Below are positions 1 to 14,000 of a stretch of 64,000 nt of DNA, piece by piece; positions within the stretch are counted from its first letter, which is position 1, and every line of letters starts with the position of its first letter. The notes under the pieces were generated by a model. That model had not been told where the DNA came from, searched no databases, and worked only from the letters and a program-made list of their open reading frames with translations. Location of the stretch: the NCBI GenBank assembly GCA_008711295.1, contig VUYV01000403.1:62001-126000 (forward strand). The letters are read 5' to 3'. The translations under genes were made by a program, and so were the position numbers. Source of the stretch: Anarhynchus alexandrinus (lineage: Eukaryota > Chordata > Aves > Charadriiformes > Charadriidae).

Positions 1-1944
1 TGAGCCATTTGATTTTGTATACATCCACAATCACTTCAGACAGTTGTCATTTTGAGAGTGATTCACCACTTACTCTTGAGCAACAGAGTCCAGCAAGAAA
101 TACTGGTTGATTTTTGTCACTCAAAGGGTACATTCAATAGTTTTGACATACTAAGTGGAACTAATGGTCTGCTGCTGTAGTACGGATGATTTTGAAAAAG
201 AGAACAGTTCTTCAATAGTGACAAAATTGAAGGAGAATTGATACACTTCTTGAAGTCTTCAATTTTAATTAAATCTAGTCGCAAACCATGAACTGGCATT
301 CAAATAGTGTTGTAGGTGCACTGCGCTCATAAAAAATAAAAAGCACCCTGATGTATACTGAGTAGTCTCCCAACAGGCAAATAATTTTTTTAAGGGAAGG
401 AATTGTTAATTCATTAACTTATATAAACCTGTTTGTAGCAGATTTGGAAACAAGTCTCAAATGCATTCTTAATGTGTAACTTTCTGTACATATATACCAA
501 AAATGTTTTCTAATGTATGAATTAATCCAAGGTGAAAGCAAAACATATTAGTACACGTGATGCACTCCCTCATTTGGCACTTGAGACCATACATGTGAGT
601 CCTTGAGTAGTGCATGTAGCAAAAGAAAAACTGGGAAAATACAATGAAACCCCAGAGTGAGTTCAGTGGAGGCTACTTCATGGTGAGGGCACTCAAACAA
701 AGGATGTATGAGGAAGAAGCTAAGAGCTGGATTTCTTTCGCTTTGAGAAGAAAGTGCTGAGAATATCATATGACTGTCCTCAGCTGCCTGGAGGGTAGTA
801 ACAGAGAAGATCAAGCCAGGCTTTTCAAAGATGCACAAAGAATGAGGGGCAGTGGCACAAATTGCAGAGAAAGAAATTCCAAGTAGCTACAAGGAGAAAA
901 TTCTTTGCAATAAGATGGTGAAACACTGAACAAGGTTGCCTGGAGGTGTTGTGGAATCTCCTTCCTTGCAGATATCCAGAGCTTAACTAACCAAGGCTCT
1001 GATCTCATTTCAAATTTGTTAGACTAGGTGACCTTCAGAAATCCCTTCCAACCTACACTCTCCTTTGATTCTACTGAGAATAATCTATTTTCATCTAAAA
1101 CACCCAGCATAGATCGGGGTAATGTATTAATAGAGAATAATGACATTAAGGAGGTTCAACTAGGAATAAGAATTACCTATTTTAAGGTAATGGAAGTAAT
1201 TATCTCTGACAGTTAATCTAAGAGTTACCTCTAAGTATAGCATTGGAATGTTTTCAAAATTGGAGTACAATTTAGGAAACTCATATGTAACAATCTTATT
1301 GTAGGATTTTTTTTCTGGAAAATTCTCAAATATTTTCCAAGTATTTTGTTTTGCAATATCAAATTCTTTTCAATGAGACTTCGGTTTTACTTAACAAGTA
1401 TCCAAAAATTCTGTTCTAAATCTGAATGTTTTGCTTTGCCTTACTTGTCTTTCTGTTAACTCTGATGCTTCCTAAGTAGTTTGTAGGCTACTAGGGAAAG
1501 ATTGCCTTTTACTGTCTGCTTGTACAGTGATTGACACAATGTAGTTCTGATTCAAAGTGCTGCTGATAAAATTTGAGATGCGTAAGTAGAAGACTTGAGG
1601 GAATGGTGAAAGGAAGGAGCCACATGTAGTACTGTCACAGGGCTAACTGCGTGCATATGTGTTTTTATATCTACATATAAAAATAAATGCATATTATGAC
1701 TGCAGCATTTGAAGTGTTGAGTTTTTTTAAAGAAGTTTACATAATTCAGTGACCAACATAGAGTAGAGGGGGGTGGTTTTTAGTTTTTAAAGAATTAGTT
1801 GTATAAAGGTAGTGTTTCTCGGTAAAACAGAACTCCAAACTCACTATGTGTCTACAGCGTGAGAGAAGATGAGGATATATGTTCCCTTTTTTTTCCCCTT
1901 CAGCCATTTCTATATTAAAGTGTGTATGTGTTCTTCATTTGCAG
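1..1944 (+). other. LRCH1 intron sequence (3' part), containing an old CR1 relic
   Basis: AT-rich intron upstream of CH exon A. I looked for the preceding LRCH1 exon and did not find one. The only recognisable content is the diverged CR1 piece at about 660-1073, listed separately. Confidence 0.6.
660..1073 (+). mobile_element. Diverged CR1 LINE 3' fragment
   Basis: The order of conserved CR1 blocks is kept: a degenerate tatgaggaagaagctaagag segment, ttgagaagaaagtgctgag, cagctgcctggagggtag, agtggcacaaattgcag, then cactgaacaaggttgcctgg and gaatctccttccttgcagat, and finally gactaggtgacc...cccttccaacctacactctcc. The terminal octamer is decayed. It is the C-terminal reverse-transcriptase region plus the short 3' UTR, in + orientation, with many frameshifts. 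Confidence 0.72.
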
Positions 1945-2082
1945 AACATTGAAACAAGACTAAAGATTTGTTTGCCTGAAGATTTGGGATCTGCTCTGAT
2001 GGATGGTGTAGTTCTCTGCCATTTAGTAAATCATGTTCGTCCTCGGTCTGTAGGAAGTATTCATGTACCTTCACCAGCAGTA
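1945..2082 (+). CDS. LRCH1: LRCH1 CH-domain exon A (46 codons)
   Basis: The exon is bounded by the acceptor ttcatttgcag at 1934-1944 and the donor GTA|gtaagt at 2083. It is 138 nt, phase 0 at both ends. It encodes the start of the CH fold: NIETRLKICLPEDLG, then ALMDGVVLCHLVNH, ending in HVPSPAV. An in-frame ATG at 1879 lies in the polypyrimidine/intron part and is not a start codon. The preceding exon is not visible in 1-1944. Confidence 0.93.
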
Positions 2083-5000
2083 GTAAGTTGAATGTTTCTT
2101 GCTACATTGGGGCGGGGGGGAAGAATGTTAAAAAATTACTGGTTTATTGCCAAATGATATTTAGTTACATAAACCAGGTTGCTGTTCAATATGTTTTCTT
2201 TGCTGTTAGGGGCATCATTTACATTATTACAAATTCAAATGTTCATTAATTTTTATATCATGTATATATAGTGTGTATATATGTGTGTATATATATAATT
2301 ACCCCGCCTCTTTCTGATCTAGCAACAGATCAATTTTTTTTCATAATGGCCTTTTTGTTCAGTACAGGATGAAATCCTATGATTACAAGATTTTATTATA
2401 GGAAACCCTTTTTAAAAGAAAATTAGCCCCTTGTTTGTTGATTGAATAAATATGAGGTTAACTTCAGCAATGTCTGGCTTTGCAGATGTCATGTAACTAC
2501 AGCACTTACAGCACTTATTAGCCTGTTCTTCCTATTGGGTTAAATGTAGAAATTATTCCTTTTACCTGCAGACAAAATGGAATAGAAACATGCGCTGTAG
2601 TGGCTTGCCAAACCTAAGGACCTGAAGATTTGAGGACATAAAATCTATGTAATCTGTGTGTGTGCATTTCTTGAAACATAATTTTCTTAGTATTTTCTCT
2701 GTTTATTCATGTCCTTCTCTCGATCAGATCTTTGTTCCAGATTTCTGATACCAGGCTGGTTCTGAAGAGGTTATGTATATTTTTAGACTATCTGCCTTTT
2801 TTTTTAATGTACATATTTGTAAATAGTTGCCATGTACAGCCTAAACTCAATTCTGAGAGTAGCATATGGATTTCAGAGCCAATCTTCCAAGAAGACAGAT
2901 ATTAAGAAAAAGACATTTTTTCAGGTGGTCTAGTGGAGTTTCTTTTACTGTTGCATGATTTTAAATTACTTCTGTCTTTGGTAAAAATATGACATTGCCA
3001 AAATATGCAAACTTGAATTTCTGGGGCAAAAACTTAAGGTTTTTTGCTGAGTTTTTTTTTAAGGTAAAAATCTGGTGCTGTTTTCTGTAACAATAATCAA
3101 ATATTTTAAATCCATTTTCATTTTGTTTCAACTTTATATTGATGATGTTTTCTTGCTTGAAACAGCCTTCAAATTAACTTAGCCTAGTAAATTAATTCTT
3201 TAAGGTCCCCGCTATTATAGTGAATTCTTGGTTTAAGTAGATATTCAGGAATTACCACTGTTTCTCATCTTGCTTTGAAAATGTAAAATAGTGGGTTGTT
3301 GGTTGTTTTTTTTTTTTCTAACATGATATTTCTGTAACTGTTTGGTGAATAGTCCTGGGCGGGACAAATTATGGTAGTATTTGAAGTTCTACAGTAACAG
3401 GAAATTCCTTCTTCAGAGACATTAAAATGGTGTATAGTTACTGTATATTTGTGAGTACATAAAATATTTAAAAAGTAAGAGCCTGTTAATTACAGTTATG
3501 TCTGTTCCCCACGATGTATGTTGAAATCCTTCATCAGTTTACTTGCTGTCCAGAAAATCAATGTTGTCTATCACAAATTGTCATAAGAGGCAGATTTTAG
3601 AACCTCACAAGCTGCATGTGAACAAATAGAGATCTAAATGTGCCGGTGACTTTAATAACTAAGCAGAAGCATGTGGCATCCATAACTTAGACACTTAGAT
3701 TGTATTTGTAGTCATGGCGCTTTTAGAGTGGTAGAAAAAAAAGTTGAACAGAATTTTATGCATTGTTTTCAGGAGAAATATGGAAACGGTGCATGACCGC
3801 AAGAATAATGCAATAGATGAGTTTATTGACTGAATTAATGTTATTGCCTTCTTTTGCCATAAACTATTTTTCTCTTGTTTTTACAGCCTAAACTTAGTAT
3901 GGCCAAATGCAGGAGAAATGTGGAAAACTTTCTGGATGCATGTAGAAAACTGGGGATACCAGAGGTAATTTAAGTCTGTCATTTCTAGATTGACCTAGAT
4001 TATCAAAAATGCAAAACACGTGTATTTCATTAAAGCTGAAGCATAACTTTATGAACTACAGTTTTTCAGCCATAAAAACATATTTAAATAATGTGATTTA
4101 ATACTACTTTAGTGTGTTTAAGTGGCTCATGTCATAACACTTAAGAATCGCCACTTTTGTCTGGAATAAGGAATTCAGTATTATCCCCAATACCTCCTTA
4201 TCTTCACCATGGAAAATAAATAAGGTAATGAGGTAATATGTAATTAGGCAAAAGTTTGGGGTTTTTTTCGTTATATAATATAACTGAATTTTTTATCTAG
4301 TGCTTTTAGAATACGGACTTAATTCTTTTTAATTATTAATTTTCCTTTTTTTTCAATATTAAGTACTTTGCAGTATGCATTGTAAAAGTGACTAACAACA
4401 CACTCATCTCTTGTACTGCAACACTTCTGTGGTGATGTGAAGGAAACCATTGTGTGTTAAGTATGGAAAGTACATATGAGTAAGGTTGTTTTGTAATGTA
4501 GATGTAAGTGTTTCAAAATTTGGAAACAGGGAAATTACAGTGCTTGGTGGTTTCTGTTTTTCATTTAAGCATGGCAGCATTCATCATGTAATTTATTCTT
4601 ATATTAATAAGGAAAAATATCTTTATAACTAATGTAATGAAATCTGGAGTTTCATTGGGAATATTTCAAAGACTCCCTTATGGTCTAGAAGTACCTATAA
4701 AGAGAAATTTAATTTCAAAAACATAACCCTCAAAAGAAGGTAAAAGTGCTATACAAGGTCTTTTTAATCTGGAAACATGAAAATTGCATGATGTGTTTTC
4801 CCTGTGTTCTTGCCTACATATGACAATATAACTGAGTTCTTTTTAGTATGTGTTTCAAGAATGCTGAAACAAAAGGATATTTTGTATCTTCCTCCCCCCT
4901 CCTTGGGGAGCAGATGGTAATGCAAAGATGGGAAAGAATTCCAGTTTGAATTCTTCATGGTTTATCTATATTTTAGCACTTGATTTGGAGGACAGCAAAA

Positions 5001-8000
5001 GTAACAGTTCATTTTTGCTATTTGTGTTACAACTCCGATGGTTCATCACAAATGTAATTTGAGAATTCAGTGTTATGGGCTGGGCCTCTAAGTTGTAACG
5101 GTTGATTTAGTTCTTGTAATTATGTAATTTATTATCTTAGAATGATTTCATATTAAAGGTAACATTTCACTTCAGCGAAGATGAAAATCTCATTGCTTTG
5201 GGCTTGTAGACATGGAGTGTTTCTTAAGCAAGCCCCAAATTCATTGTCTTCTGATACATCATAAATTATTCAGTGTATTAGAATACAAGTAATGTTTTTC
5301 TGGATCTAGCCTGTTGGGAAAGAAAAAGCCAAGAGCTGTTTTCATTGTTGTCAAGAAATGTTTCAGAAATGGAAATAAAGCAAAAAAATTTACAAAGATC
5401 CTTGCAATGCCATATTACAGATGGGTAAGCTATGCCTTTCCTCCGAGGTATTTTATTTTTTTTATTTTGGATTTCTGTAAGTAAGCTTTCTGGAAAAATA
5501 CCTTTTTGTTTTCTATGAATAGGCATTTTTATATATTTATTTCCCTTCCTCTTTAATGCTTTCATTGAAATTGGTGTAGATTTTTTTTTTATTTTTTTTA
5601 TTATTTTATTAAAGTATATTTGGCCCAGAGTTGCACAGAACATTAAGCATAAAGCCAGATTTTACCAATCTGATTTATAAACTAACCATCCTTATGAATC
5701 TAAATAAGTGTTAACTTCTCTTGAGGGGAAAAACTCACTCAAATATTAAATGAATGGCTTGCAATTGTAAATTTATGATAGATTTTAAGTACTCTGAGTA
5801 TATTCTTTTTGATTCGCTGTTGGTAATTTGCAAATGTATATATTTGCTATATATTGTGAAAACCCATCGTGTTGCGTAACTATGATAGAACTTTGCTGCA
5901 TGTTGGAGGGATGTATATTAAGAGTACAGAGTTGTATGATAACAAGTATGGAAATTAACTATCAAAGTTTTTGAAGAACTACAGATGGTGTGTTTAATGC
6001 TGCTTCAGGTTGATGAGTTGTACATTACCTAACTACCTCTGGTCAAACCAGTAGAAGGAATGCAGTGAATTATTTCCTTTTTTTAAAACAAGCGTCTTAG
6101 AGGAAAGTAATAGGTTCCTCTTATGGACCCTAATACCCATAGGTATTAGGCTTTTCTGTGATACGTCCATGTTTAGTTCCTGAGAATTAACTTGAAATTC
6201 TGCTGCACGTTTGTTGTGTTTTTCTTTTAAGGATTTAACATGGTAATAGTTCCTGTTGGTTTGTTTTCAGTTATTTATGGAATGGAATAGAGTACATGCT
6301 ATTTCCTGAACTCCATGGGTTTAGAATAATACACTGTCAAATCATGTAAAATGAAAACAAGAAAATAGCAAAGTAATTACTGTGTTGTGCTGATGTGCAG
6401 GGTCTCTTGCTTCTGTGGCTTTCAGCCTTCAATTCTTGGGTCAAAATTGCTTTCCCCAGAATGATCCTGGGAAACTTCGTCCAAGTGTAGAAAAATGCAG
6501 TTGGTATCCTTATCCAATTGTGTCATAATAAGCATCAGGAGCTGGTGTCTTGACTAAAGAGTTGCAAATAAAAAATTCAGGCACATGAACATCTCTTTAG
6601 AATGACCTGGTATGTAGATGATTCTGGAGTTGTGTGCCAGCTGGCATCAGAAAGCCATTACCTGCCAGATGAGAATTTCAGTACAATGGGTGCCATGTTG
6701 AAATCATTTTCTGCTAATGGCCAGATGATGCTCCTGATCATATGCAGAAGGGATGTGTTGGATCATTAGCAAAAGGAATGTTTTAAGCGTATGGTTCTAA
6801 CCCTTAAATAAGAAACTAAATAGCAAGGCTCTTACTGCACTGGAAGGCTATCAAAAGTGTGATGATTGCTGGACAAGCACCTTGCGTCCAGTTGTGCCAC
6901 TACCTTTTCCTGTAGAGCCTTTTTTTTTTTTTATTCCAGGGTATCAGAGATCTTTGTAAATGATAATTTTCTTAGACAAAACAAAATTTTTGGTTGCTAT
7001 GAGAAAGGGTTGGTGGCAGGTAAGCATCTGAAAGCCTGAAGATTCAGAAAATGTCTTTGCTGTGCCCCTTGGGAGACGTATGACAGAAAAGGTAAAATCT
7101 TTGTCACCTAGAAAAGTACAAAAGAAGACTTTATTTTACACTGTTAACTAAAAACTGTCAAATTGCCTAGTCTCCTCTGTAATAGCTATAGAATGACAAA
7201 CACTCCTAATTTTCGGCTGATACAGATTGAATAAGCAGGTGGCGGTAGATGTGTGATAAGTAGGGGTGTCTGTCCTACTGCATTTTTCAGAATGACATGC
7301 AGTACTTCAATGGTGCCACTCACTGGAGTACATTGTTAATGTCATACAAAGCCACTACTTGACACCACCTATAATGCTTGTCTACTTATATTGCACCCAC
7401 CCTTTCACACTTTCTGGGTTTAAAAAATAAAGCTATTTTTTCGGATTTATTTTTCTTTGTCTTGAAGTGTGGCCTCCAAAGTGTCAAACTTGCCACTTCT
7501 AATGCAGTTTTATTCTTCTTAGTGGCATCTCATCCCAGAGGTATTAAAACTGATCAGGAGAGCCTGATTTGTTATCACATGAGTATGTGTGTAAAGTTAT
7601 GGAATTATTTTGGTTTCAACTGCTCTTTCATGAAACCAGTAACAATATATGTAAATAAAGACAAAAATATTCATATACATTTCTTCAACTTGTCAGTTAC
7701 CACATGAGAATTAGTATTCATACTAGTAGCAAAGAAGTAGACTTTCCCATTTTAACCAGCAAATCAATAACTTCAGCTTTAGCTTTCATTCTTGGTAGTT
7801 GTTATCCTTGGTAATTCATATTATGGAGCGTTTTTTTCTCATGCACTTCCAGTAATGTTAACAAATATTCCTGTCAAAAGGAAAAAAAATAACTGATTTG
7901 TGGTGGGCTGAATGATACTTAATCATAAGTGAGATTTAGACCAAAACAAAGCAAAACGAATGCAATGTGTTATGTGAAAGGCACAAGTTCCAAGTTTGGG

Positions 8001-11000
8001 TCTGCATTTCTTCTAGTTCTCAATTATGAACAAATCTGGCATATCAGAAGTAGGACTTTCTAAGCACTTTGTCAAAAAAGAAATTCAACAAAATATTTTC
8101 AATGCTTGTGAGCCAAAATGCTGAATTTGTCTTTTCACAAAGACGCAAATTAGTTTTTATGATCTGCAACTTACACTGATATAACATCTCAACAGTTTAG
8201 ACAATTGAGCATCTTTGGCCCATTATGGGGCCTCCTCAGGTCAGAGAAATTAGAGTTATTTTTAAAAAAAGGAAAGAAAGACTTTCTCCACAGATATAAG
8301 TTATCATGATTAGTACCAGAATGGTAATTTCTGTTGCTAAAAGGTAGTCATAAAATGAAATCTTTCACAGGCAGTTTTTACAGCAGGTTTTTGGAGCTTC
8401 TGTGTTCCAGCATGTCAGTAATGGTGCGGCAGGGTTTAGTGGGACAAGTTATTTCTCAGGTGGGAATGAGAGACTTCTGGCATGTCTTTCAAATTTTCAG
8501 TCAGCTTCTTGGTGTACACATACTGAACAAAAAGGAGTGATGGTAAGAAATGGGTTTTTTGATCTCAAATCATCATTTGAAAATTCAGATAACAAAAGGC
8601 TTAGCTGTGCCCCTTCCTGTGACTTTCGAGTCCTGCAATCGGGAGCTATTACTGCATCTTGCCACCTCCTCGGAAAACTAATTCCACTATGTTGCAACGT
8701 CAGCCAGAACGATTCTAAAAATCAATATGATTTTTGTTAGTGTAGGAATTGCTAATTAAGTAGAATGAACAGAAAAAAAAACAGGAGGCTTTTGTGTGCT
8801 AAACCTGGCAGAACAAAGTGAAAGAAGCAACCAAGCAGAGAATGTCAAGTGCTTTATCTCCTATCCACCTATTAGTTGTTCAACTGGTAATCATGTTTCT
8901 CAGTTTAATGCAAGGCATATTTTCCTTGCCACTTACACTTGTTTTCTGATCAGTCCACTTAATCAGTTACTCCTCCATAGTTTCATCATGAGACATCCAT
9001 GAAGTTGCTGTAAGTTTTATCAGGTATGACTCCTTTCTCCTCCTTTTTGTTCTGTGCTCGGTAATGTACACTATTTGGCCTACAGTATGGAGTTAAGTGG
9101 TTCAGTACGCTGCCAGTTAGAGTACTGAAAGCATAATTCTGAGGTTCCTTTCATTTGTGTTTTGAGCATAGTGCATATGCACTACAGACTTCATTCTCTA
9201 ATGCGCTTCTGCAAACTTACCCTTGACTTTTTTTGCCGGAGTCAAAATTTGAGGAGGTTGGTTTTGAAATGCTGTCTGTTCTCACAGTCACTGCAGGAGC
9301 ACGTAGAATGAGGGTGGTTTGTGCACACAAACAGCTGGTTATGCTTTTGTTGTTCCACTTCTGTCTTACTGTGTTTTATTCTGCGTGCATGATTTTGGCA
9401 CTGCATGATTTAATCATGTAGTGTTATAGACGTAACAAGTCAATCCATAAATGTAATGCTTAAATATATATATCTTTTTAGTTCTTACTAGTAATAATTT
9501 CAGTCTCCTAACTGAGAAGGGCGGTGCTTGTGATGGATGGGTGGGTGGGTGGTTGGTCTTTGAGACTTCTGGTGAGAGTCATATACTTTTTCACTATTTC
9601 ATGATGTCATGTTTTAGTTTGGTATTTTCATTTCACAACTTCTGTAGAATTCTGGTAACTTAAGTGGAAATACGTTCACCATTACTGAAAAGCTATATAT
9701 TTTTTTTAATCTGGAGTTACAAGACAACTTAAAAATACATTGAATATAAACATTTTACTTAATAAGGTGTGAATGTAACACCAGATTATTTATTGTCACA
9801 GAACACACAAAAATAAGCAGAACTGATCAGACATTTCTCAGGTTTCCCCAGCTTTCACTGAATTTCACTAAAGCACAGCATGGCAGTTCCCATAGGAAGT
9901 TTCAAGGTCTAGTTGACCTTGAAAAAAACTTATGCATGTGTTGGCTGTTTTTGTACGCTTTGGCTTCTCCTGTCTACTGCTTGGTATCTTAATCTCTGGT
10001 TAGCAAGTTCTTCAGTCTCTGTAAAAATTCAACCTCAGGTTGAATAGGTAGGTCTCACTCTCAAAGTCTGAAATTGTTTCCTTCTTTATTTGACTGCAGT
10101 AGGGATTGTTGGGGGTTGTTTTTTGGACAAAAATAAAAAGAAAGTCCTTATTTTAAAGTTCTATCAATTTTTTATATAAATTTAAGTTCAATGTATCTTA
10201 AATATTTATTTTGGGGATATATTTGCAATAAGTAGGAATCGAGTCTTGTATGTTATTTTTAAATTAAACCAGCATTTTCTGGGTTTACTGGTGTCTTAGG
10301 TAAAAGTGCAATATATTACATAGTTGATAGCTGTGAGTAGTTTGTTTGCCTTAAAATTAGGTTCTCTGGTAAGCAGCTTGTGGAGGTACATGTTCTTGAA
10401 TGCAGTACTAGTCCAATCCCATTTTTAAACAAGATCAGCATGTTTTGTTCTGTCTGTGAGGGTTTTTTTTATAAAAAACCAAATATGATTACATTGAAGT
10501 TTATTAGCACACTAGAATTTTGAGTTGAAAAAAATCCGAAAAAAGACTGTAAAAATGGCAGTGTCGGTGCTAGGCAGGGTGTTTTCCTGTGTATCTGCTG
10601 GCCTAAGTAAAAAAATTAAAATTTTGCAACTTTTAACTCCTGTTAAAGATAGAACCAGGCATGGCAAGCGAAAAGGGAAAAGGAAAAAGGAAGAAAAAAA
10701 AGAAGTGTTGCTTTTTTCTTTGTGTATGAATGAGAGTTCTTACTTCCAGTTTCACTAGTCATTTTTCAATATAGAAGGGCCTTTTAAATATTTTAAAGTT
10801 TAATTTATTGCCAACTAGACCTTGAAACTTTGCATTAACAGAAAACAGACATCTGAACTTCCATGTCTTCATTTATTGGGTGCTCTGTCAGTTCATTAAG
10901 CAAGTGAAACTGAAAAGCTACTAAAGAAACACAGTGTTCCTCTGAAACTGGGGATCTCGTTCCTACTTCATATGATTTTATTCCGTAAATATTCACCATT

Positions 11001-14000
11001 TTTGTTGATAGTAAGGCCTTATTTGCAGTGTGAAACAGTATATCTTAGTTTGCGTTTTAAAAGTACTAGTTGTTGCTTGGTTTGATTTTAATGTTAAATA
11101 TTGTATATGCGTATTGATATTATTATTACCTATCATTTTTTATAGCTAGTCTAGAGTAAATTGCTACATGAAGTCACTGATACTTTCCAGGAAAAGTATG
11201 GGAATCTAACCTGCTAATAACGTTTAAAATGCTACCTAAGGAATTTAGAGTCAAATTCCTCAGTTTAGATACTTTATTAAAATTAAGTATATTTAGTGCT
11301 ACATTGACTTTTTCAGTTTCGGTCCCAGGGTATCATTTAAGATGATATTTAAATACCAAGTTTTAGCTTATTTATTATTTATTATACTAGAGAATTTTGC
11401 ATACTTATAACAATTTCTTTAAGCACTTTTTCTTGACACTTCATATTGCTGCTGCTTGTGCTTTTAACAGCTTTCTAACCCACTGTTTGCTATTGTATAA
11501 GTAAAATTTTACAGCTGATTCCATGTAAGCTTTTGTATAAGGCCCAGGTGGACAACGGTGTGTGGATCTCATTGGAATGAGTGGATCACGTGCACCTCCT
11601 CACCCTTGGTAATCTGGGCATAATTTTGAAAGGATTTGAAGGCCTGAACTCTTCTATCTTAATATTCTGTTATTATACGATAGCTTCAGTATTTAGAGGA
11701 AATAAAGCTGGGATGTCTAGTGACGAAGGCAATACTAGGAAGAAACTATTCCTACATGTTTATGCTAGAATATTGTGATAATTTATTTATCAATATATTT
11801 CTATTTTTGTCTTTTTAATTTTATGCACTGTTTTTTTCTGTTCTAATGGCTGCCCTTCGGGATAGGCTGACCTCTGCTCTCCGTATGACATCCTGCAGTC
11901 GGATATTCGTCACATTCGAAAGACTGTTGACACTCTGCTCGCCCTCGGGGAGAAACCCCCGCAATCAACTTCTACCTTTCGCTCCTGGGATCTAATAGGC
12001 TTTTGTCTTTTCCACATACTTTTTATAGTCTTGATGTATATAACTTATCACTGGAATGTGCTAACAGCATAACCTGTTCGCATGTGCACACAAACTTTCT
12101 GCTTTGTCTCTGACAAATTACAGGTACTTATTTCCTTCCTTTGTCTTACAAACTTCACCCTTTCCCTCGCTTCCCTTCCTTGTAATATCTTTATTAATCT
12201 CTTGCAATAGGGGAGAGGGGGAGTAGCATCTTGAAGACAAGTCCCATCTCTTCTCCCCCCTCCAGCTCTAGTTTAAGAATTTATGTACCTCTTTATTTAT
12301 AGTTTGTTTTCTTTTATGTTGCCTACACTACGCATTAAACATGTTAAAGCAGTGAAGCTACTCTTATCCCACTTTTGGGTGTAGGCTGGATGTATATCAC
12401 AAGCTAAACAGAACCAAGCTTTTTACTTTTTGTGAAAATCCAAGAATGTTAATCCAGGTACTGAAGCAACTGAGGTGGCACTTCAACAGATGATAGTATT
12501 TTCTGAGTTGGTGCCAATTATCTCAACATACCTTGTGTTAAGAGCACTTAAGAGAACTATCTTTCAAATTACTGTTATTTTTTTTTAATCCTTTAGATCA
12601 AGAAGAGTACTGTAAAGATTGTTGGTCGCTCTACTGTTCTGATTAAACTCCATACTAGAATAGTTACGTTTTCCTACTTATATGTTGTTTTCCTCCAGAT
12701 TCCATAGAATAGTCTTTCTCTTCTGTCACACAAAGCAGTGCTGAACTGCTTTTAAACGCTTTCTATGTTACACCCGAAAGATGACTGTAAATTAGTAGTG
12801 GGTATGAGCAACCCATAATATGCCAGGGACTTTAGAATGTTTCAGGATGAAGGCCATGGAGTACAGTGTGATACAATAAGATAGTCTAAGAATAAGCTGT
12901 TAGATTCCTGTATCTGCCATGCTTACGTGTGACGTCAAGCAAGTCAACGTCACTATCTTGTCTCTGTTTCATCACCTGTGCAAATGCAGGTCATGTTTGT
13001 TTGTTTGTGTAACTGTAACAAAGACAATGTAGCTAGGAAAACAGATTATCTAGGAAAACTCTAGATTTTCCATCCTACCAGGTTTTACAGAATAGGTCAG
13101 ACAAACATTAGCCAGGAGGCATTTTGGTATGTTTGAACTCTGCCTATCCTTAGAGTGCTGGACTGATGACCTCCGTTTCCATTCTGGTTCTGTGTTCTGT
13201 TTATATATTGTAAAGTGTGAATAAGAAATTTATTTTTTTTTGCTTACTCCTTATCAACATGAAAAATACAAAGGAAAATTGATTGGAAAATATAAAACCT
13301 CCAATATAAACCTCTACTGACGTTGCAACATTGGCCTAGATGCTGTTGACTAAATTTGTAATTCACTCTCAGGCTAGCTAACCAAAGGACCCCAGTTTTG
13401 AGGCTCTGAAATAGATACATTCATTTCTCACTGCCTAGTATATGCAAAAATTACGTGTAGACTTTTAGAGGATAACTAGCATAAGAACCTGTACGTTACT
13501 GATTATTTTGGCCATATGGTTATGATTTAGTGCTATACTATAAATGTCTCCATTCCACAGATACTTGCAAAATTTTATTAAAAAACTTCTAAATGCAGTT
13601 CTATTCCTGGTTTCCATGGCTTAAATACATACGTACAGATATAAAAAGGATGAAAGGTATAATTAGATATGTATTTAAGGATGGAAAAAATATTTTCAGA
13701 CGATGGATAAATGCAGTTTTTTTAAAGGGTTTAGTGTCTAGCAGCTTCCATTGCATACATATAACAACTCTATTGTAAAGAGTGTCTTCTGTCACCAGGC
13801 ATGAGTTTACCGAGGGCTTCTAGGTTCTTTACACTTGAGGAAAATGTACTAATTATTTGGGTGCATAGCTATAGACTTGTGCCTTCATCGTGCACAGGCC
13901 TGTCTCTTAACTGCGTGCCTAGTTTTAGTGATTCCAACACTGGACACTTGCTTACTCAGAGTTGGAACCTGATATTTAAGCTTCTGCTTTCAGTAGATCT

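Noticed and set aside
1879..1944. In-frame ATG upstream of the LRCH1 CH exon as a start codon
   Set aside because: The segment is the polypyrimidine tract and acceptor; the family protein continues upstream with LRR exons.
8402..8740. 112-codon frame in LRCH1 intron
   Set aside because: No family motif and an overlapping frame of similar length on the other strand; kept only as a weak conserved-element guess.
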